Source: Bacteroidota bacterium | Lineage (GTDB): Bacteria > Bacteroidota > Bacteroidia > Bacteroidales > UBA10428 | Assembly: GCA_016699695.1 (NCBI GenBank) | Contig: CP065006.1 | Location: 1,674,001 to 1,738,000, forward strand | Length of the DNA stretch: 64,000 nt | Reading direction: 5' to 3' | In this document: one piece after another, positions 63,399 to 64,000 of the stretch | Layout of the letters: the number at the start of each line of letters is the position of its first letter | Numbering within the stretch: the first letter of the stretch is position 1 | Position numbers and translations under genes: made by a program | The notes under the pieces: generated by a model | Told to the model about the DNA's origin: nothing | What the model saw: only the letters and a program-made list of their open reading frames with translations | The model's database searches: none

Positions 63399-63617
63399 AA
63401 CTTCCGCAGGGCCGTAAAGCGTAACCTCCTCAAACGACGCATTCGTGAGGCCTACAGGCTTAAAAAACAAACATTCATACAGGGTTTACCCGAAGGCGAC
63501 TTATTACTTCATCTTGGCTTTGTGTATTCAAGTGATATACTCGCCGATTTTGCAACTGTACAGAGTGAACTCAGCTACTTTTTAATGCAACTCGCAAACC
63601 GTCTCAAAAAAAACTAA
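63399..63617 (+). pseudogene. rnpA: 5'-truncated second copy of rnpA
   Basis: These 219 bases align with 58262-58480, codon for codon, down to the stop (72 residues, 5 amino-acid differences; 23 base mismatches counted by eye). The first 32 bases are identical, then the mismatches are dense and largely synonymous for about 50 bases, then the match is nearly perfect. There is no start codon or N-terminal half. After the stop there is a weak T-rich hairpin. Confidence 0.9.
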
Positions 63618-63654
63618 AAGTCCATACATACCCGGGCTTGTTTCGGTTTTTTGT

Positions 63655-63662
63655 TACATTTG
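63655..63662 (+). promoter_or_regulatory. -7 promoter element TACATTTG
   Basis: Matches TAnnTTTG; ends 59 bases before the methyltransferase start. A -33 TTG (63638-63640) has too short a spacer, so weak. Confidence 0.35.
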
Positions 63663-63721
63663 CCCAGCTTTTAGTGGAGCAACCTTTCTTATTATTAATA
63701 CCTTTCTAGTACTATCTGATA

Positions 63722-64000
63722 ATGAAACAAACACATCAAAATTGCCTTGTTTGCAAGAGTAATTCCATCACCCCATTTATAAATTGCAAAGATTACTTTG
63801 TTAGCGGCGAAACCTTCGAACTCTATCATTGCAAGGATTGTGGATTTATTTTTACTCAACACATTCCAACTGCAAGCGAAATAGGTCCTTATTATCAAAG
63901 CGAGACCTACATTTCGCATTCCAATTCCCGGCAAGGCATCACCAATAAACTTTACCATACGGTGCGCAACATTATGCTGCACCGAAAATACAGGCTTATT
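63722..64000 (+). CDS. class I SAM-dependent methyltransferase, N-terminal part only
   Basis: The visible 93 residues start MKQTHQNCLVCKSNS and hold two CxxC pairs (CLVCK and HCKDCGF) of a zinc-ribbon found at the N-terminus of some methyltransferases, then the start of a helical region (YYQSETYISH). The catalytic SAM domain would lie beyond the window edge. Identity rests on the N-terminal pattern only. Confidence 0.6.
   Translation, partial: MKQTHQNCLVCKSNSITPFINCKDYFVSGETFELYHCKDCGFIFTQHIPTASEIGPYYQSETYISHSNSRQGITNKLYHTVRNIMLHRKYRLI

Noticed and set aside
1..64000. tRNA, rRNA, CRISPR arrays, intact insertion sequences
   Set aside because: No clover-leaf-like gap sequence, no regularly spaced repeats, and no transposase or integrase gene was recognised.

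Overview
This window looks like chromosomal DNA of a Bacteroidota bacterium, most likely an anaerobic or environmental member of the Bacteroidales/Marinilabiliales. Three things point there. TAnnTTTG (Bacteroidota -7) elements sit just upstream of many starts. There are secreted proteins with type IX secretion system (T9SS) sorting tails. Gene families typical of the phylum are present (DUF5723 barrel, DUF1287, DUF2541, LolA-like/FtsX-like exporter, rhomboid-rhomboid-endonuclease-mutL block). No tRNA, rRNA, CRISPR array or intact insertion sequence was recognised.

Layout. 1-5.3 kb: a truncated PAS-domain histidine kinase, a 41-aa gene with its own promoter and terminator, and two L,D-transpeptidase-fold genes that overlap tail to tail. 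5.5-11.7 kb: housekeeping genes (two aldo/keto reductases, dapD, a heptosyltransferase-like GT9 enzyme, a YrdC/TsaC protein, yidD, a QueD-like enzyme, DUF1287). 12.1-17.3 kb: an AT-rich two-gene insert encoding a SAP-domain plus BrxD-like P-loop ATPase (963 aa) and an Lhr/BrxHI-like helicase. This is a candidate DNA-processing or phage-defence module without the rest of BREX. 17.3-23.6 kb: envelope and small hypothetical genes. 23.9-29.7 kb: an operon of LolA-like protein, two FtsX-type permeases, ATPase and outer-membrane protein. 29.8-35.7 kb: a lipoprotein, a barrel protein, the membrane pyrophosphatase, and small genes including an unannotated 47-aa gene. 35.9-42.0 kb: a threonine dehydratase-like enzyme, then the endonuclease/rhomboid/rhomboid/mutL block. 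42.2-49.3 kb: gmhA with a lipoprotein and DUF5723 barrel, YifB/ComM, a STAS protein and YgiQ. 49.7-54.0 kb: three small beta-barrel proteins, an S41 protease and a dCMP deaminase-like enzyme. 54.5-58.5 kb: a 1157-aa protein that I read as PPi-type PEP carboxykinase, then rnpA.

58.5-63.6 kb is the most unusual part. It is an AT-rich accessory block of minus-strand secreted-protein genes lying between an intact rnpA and a second, 5'-truncated copy of the rnpA 3' end. The block holds a gene broken by one stop codon, a 62-bp remnant of a T9SS tail, a zinc metalloprotease, a T9SS cargo protein, and a tail-fibre/S74-type T9SS cargo. The signal-peptide region of that last gene contains six perfect copies of an 8-bp repeat. 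Because 8 is not a multiple of 3, the gene is out of frame here and would be restored by 7 or 4 copies. It is a candidate phase-variable surface protein.

Genes that may work together: gmhA and the GT9 enzyme (heptose of the LPS core), the two L,D-transpeptidases (peptidoglycan), the pyrophosphatase and the presumed PPi-PEPCK (both pyrophosphate-linked), and the LolA/FtsX-like exporter genes. The window ends inside a methyltransferase gene.
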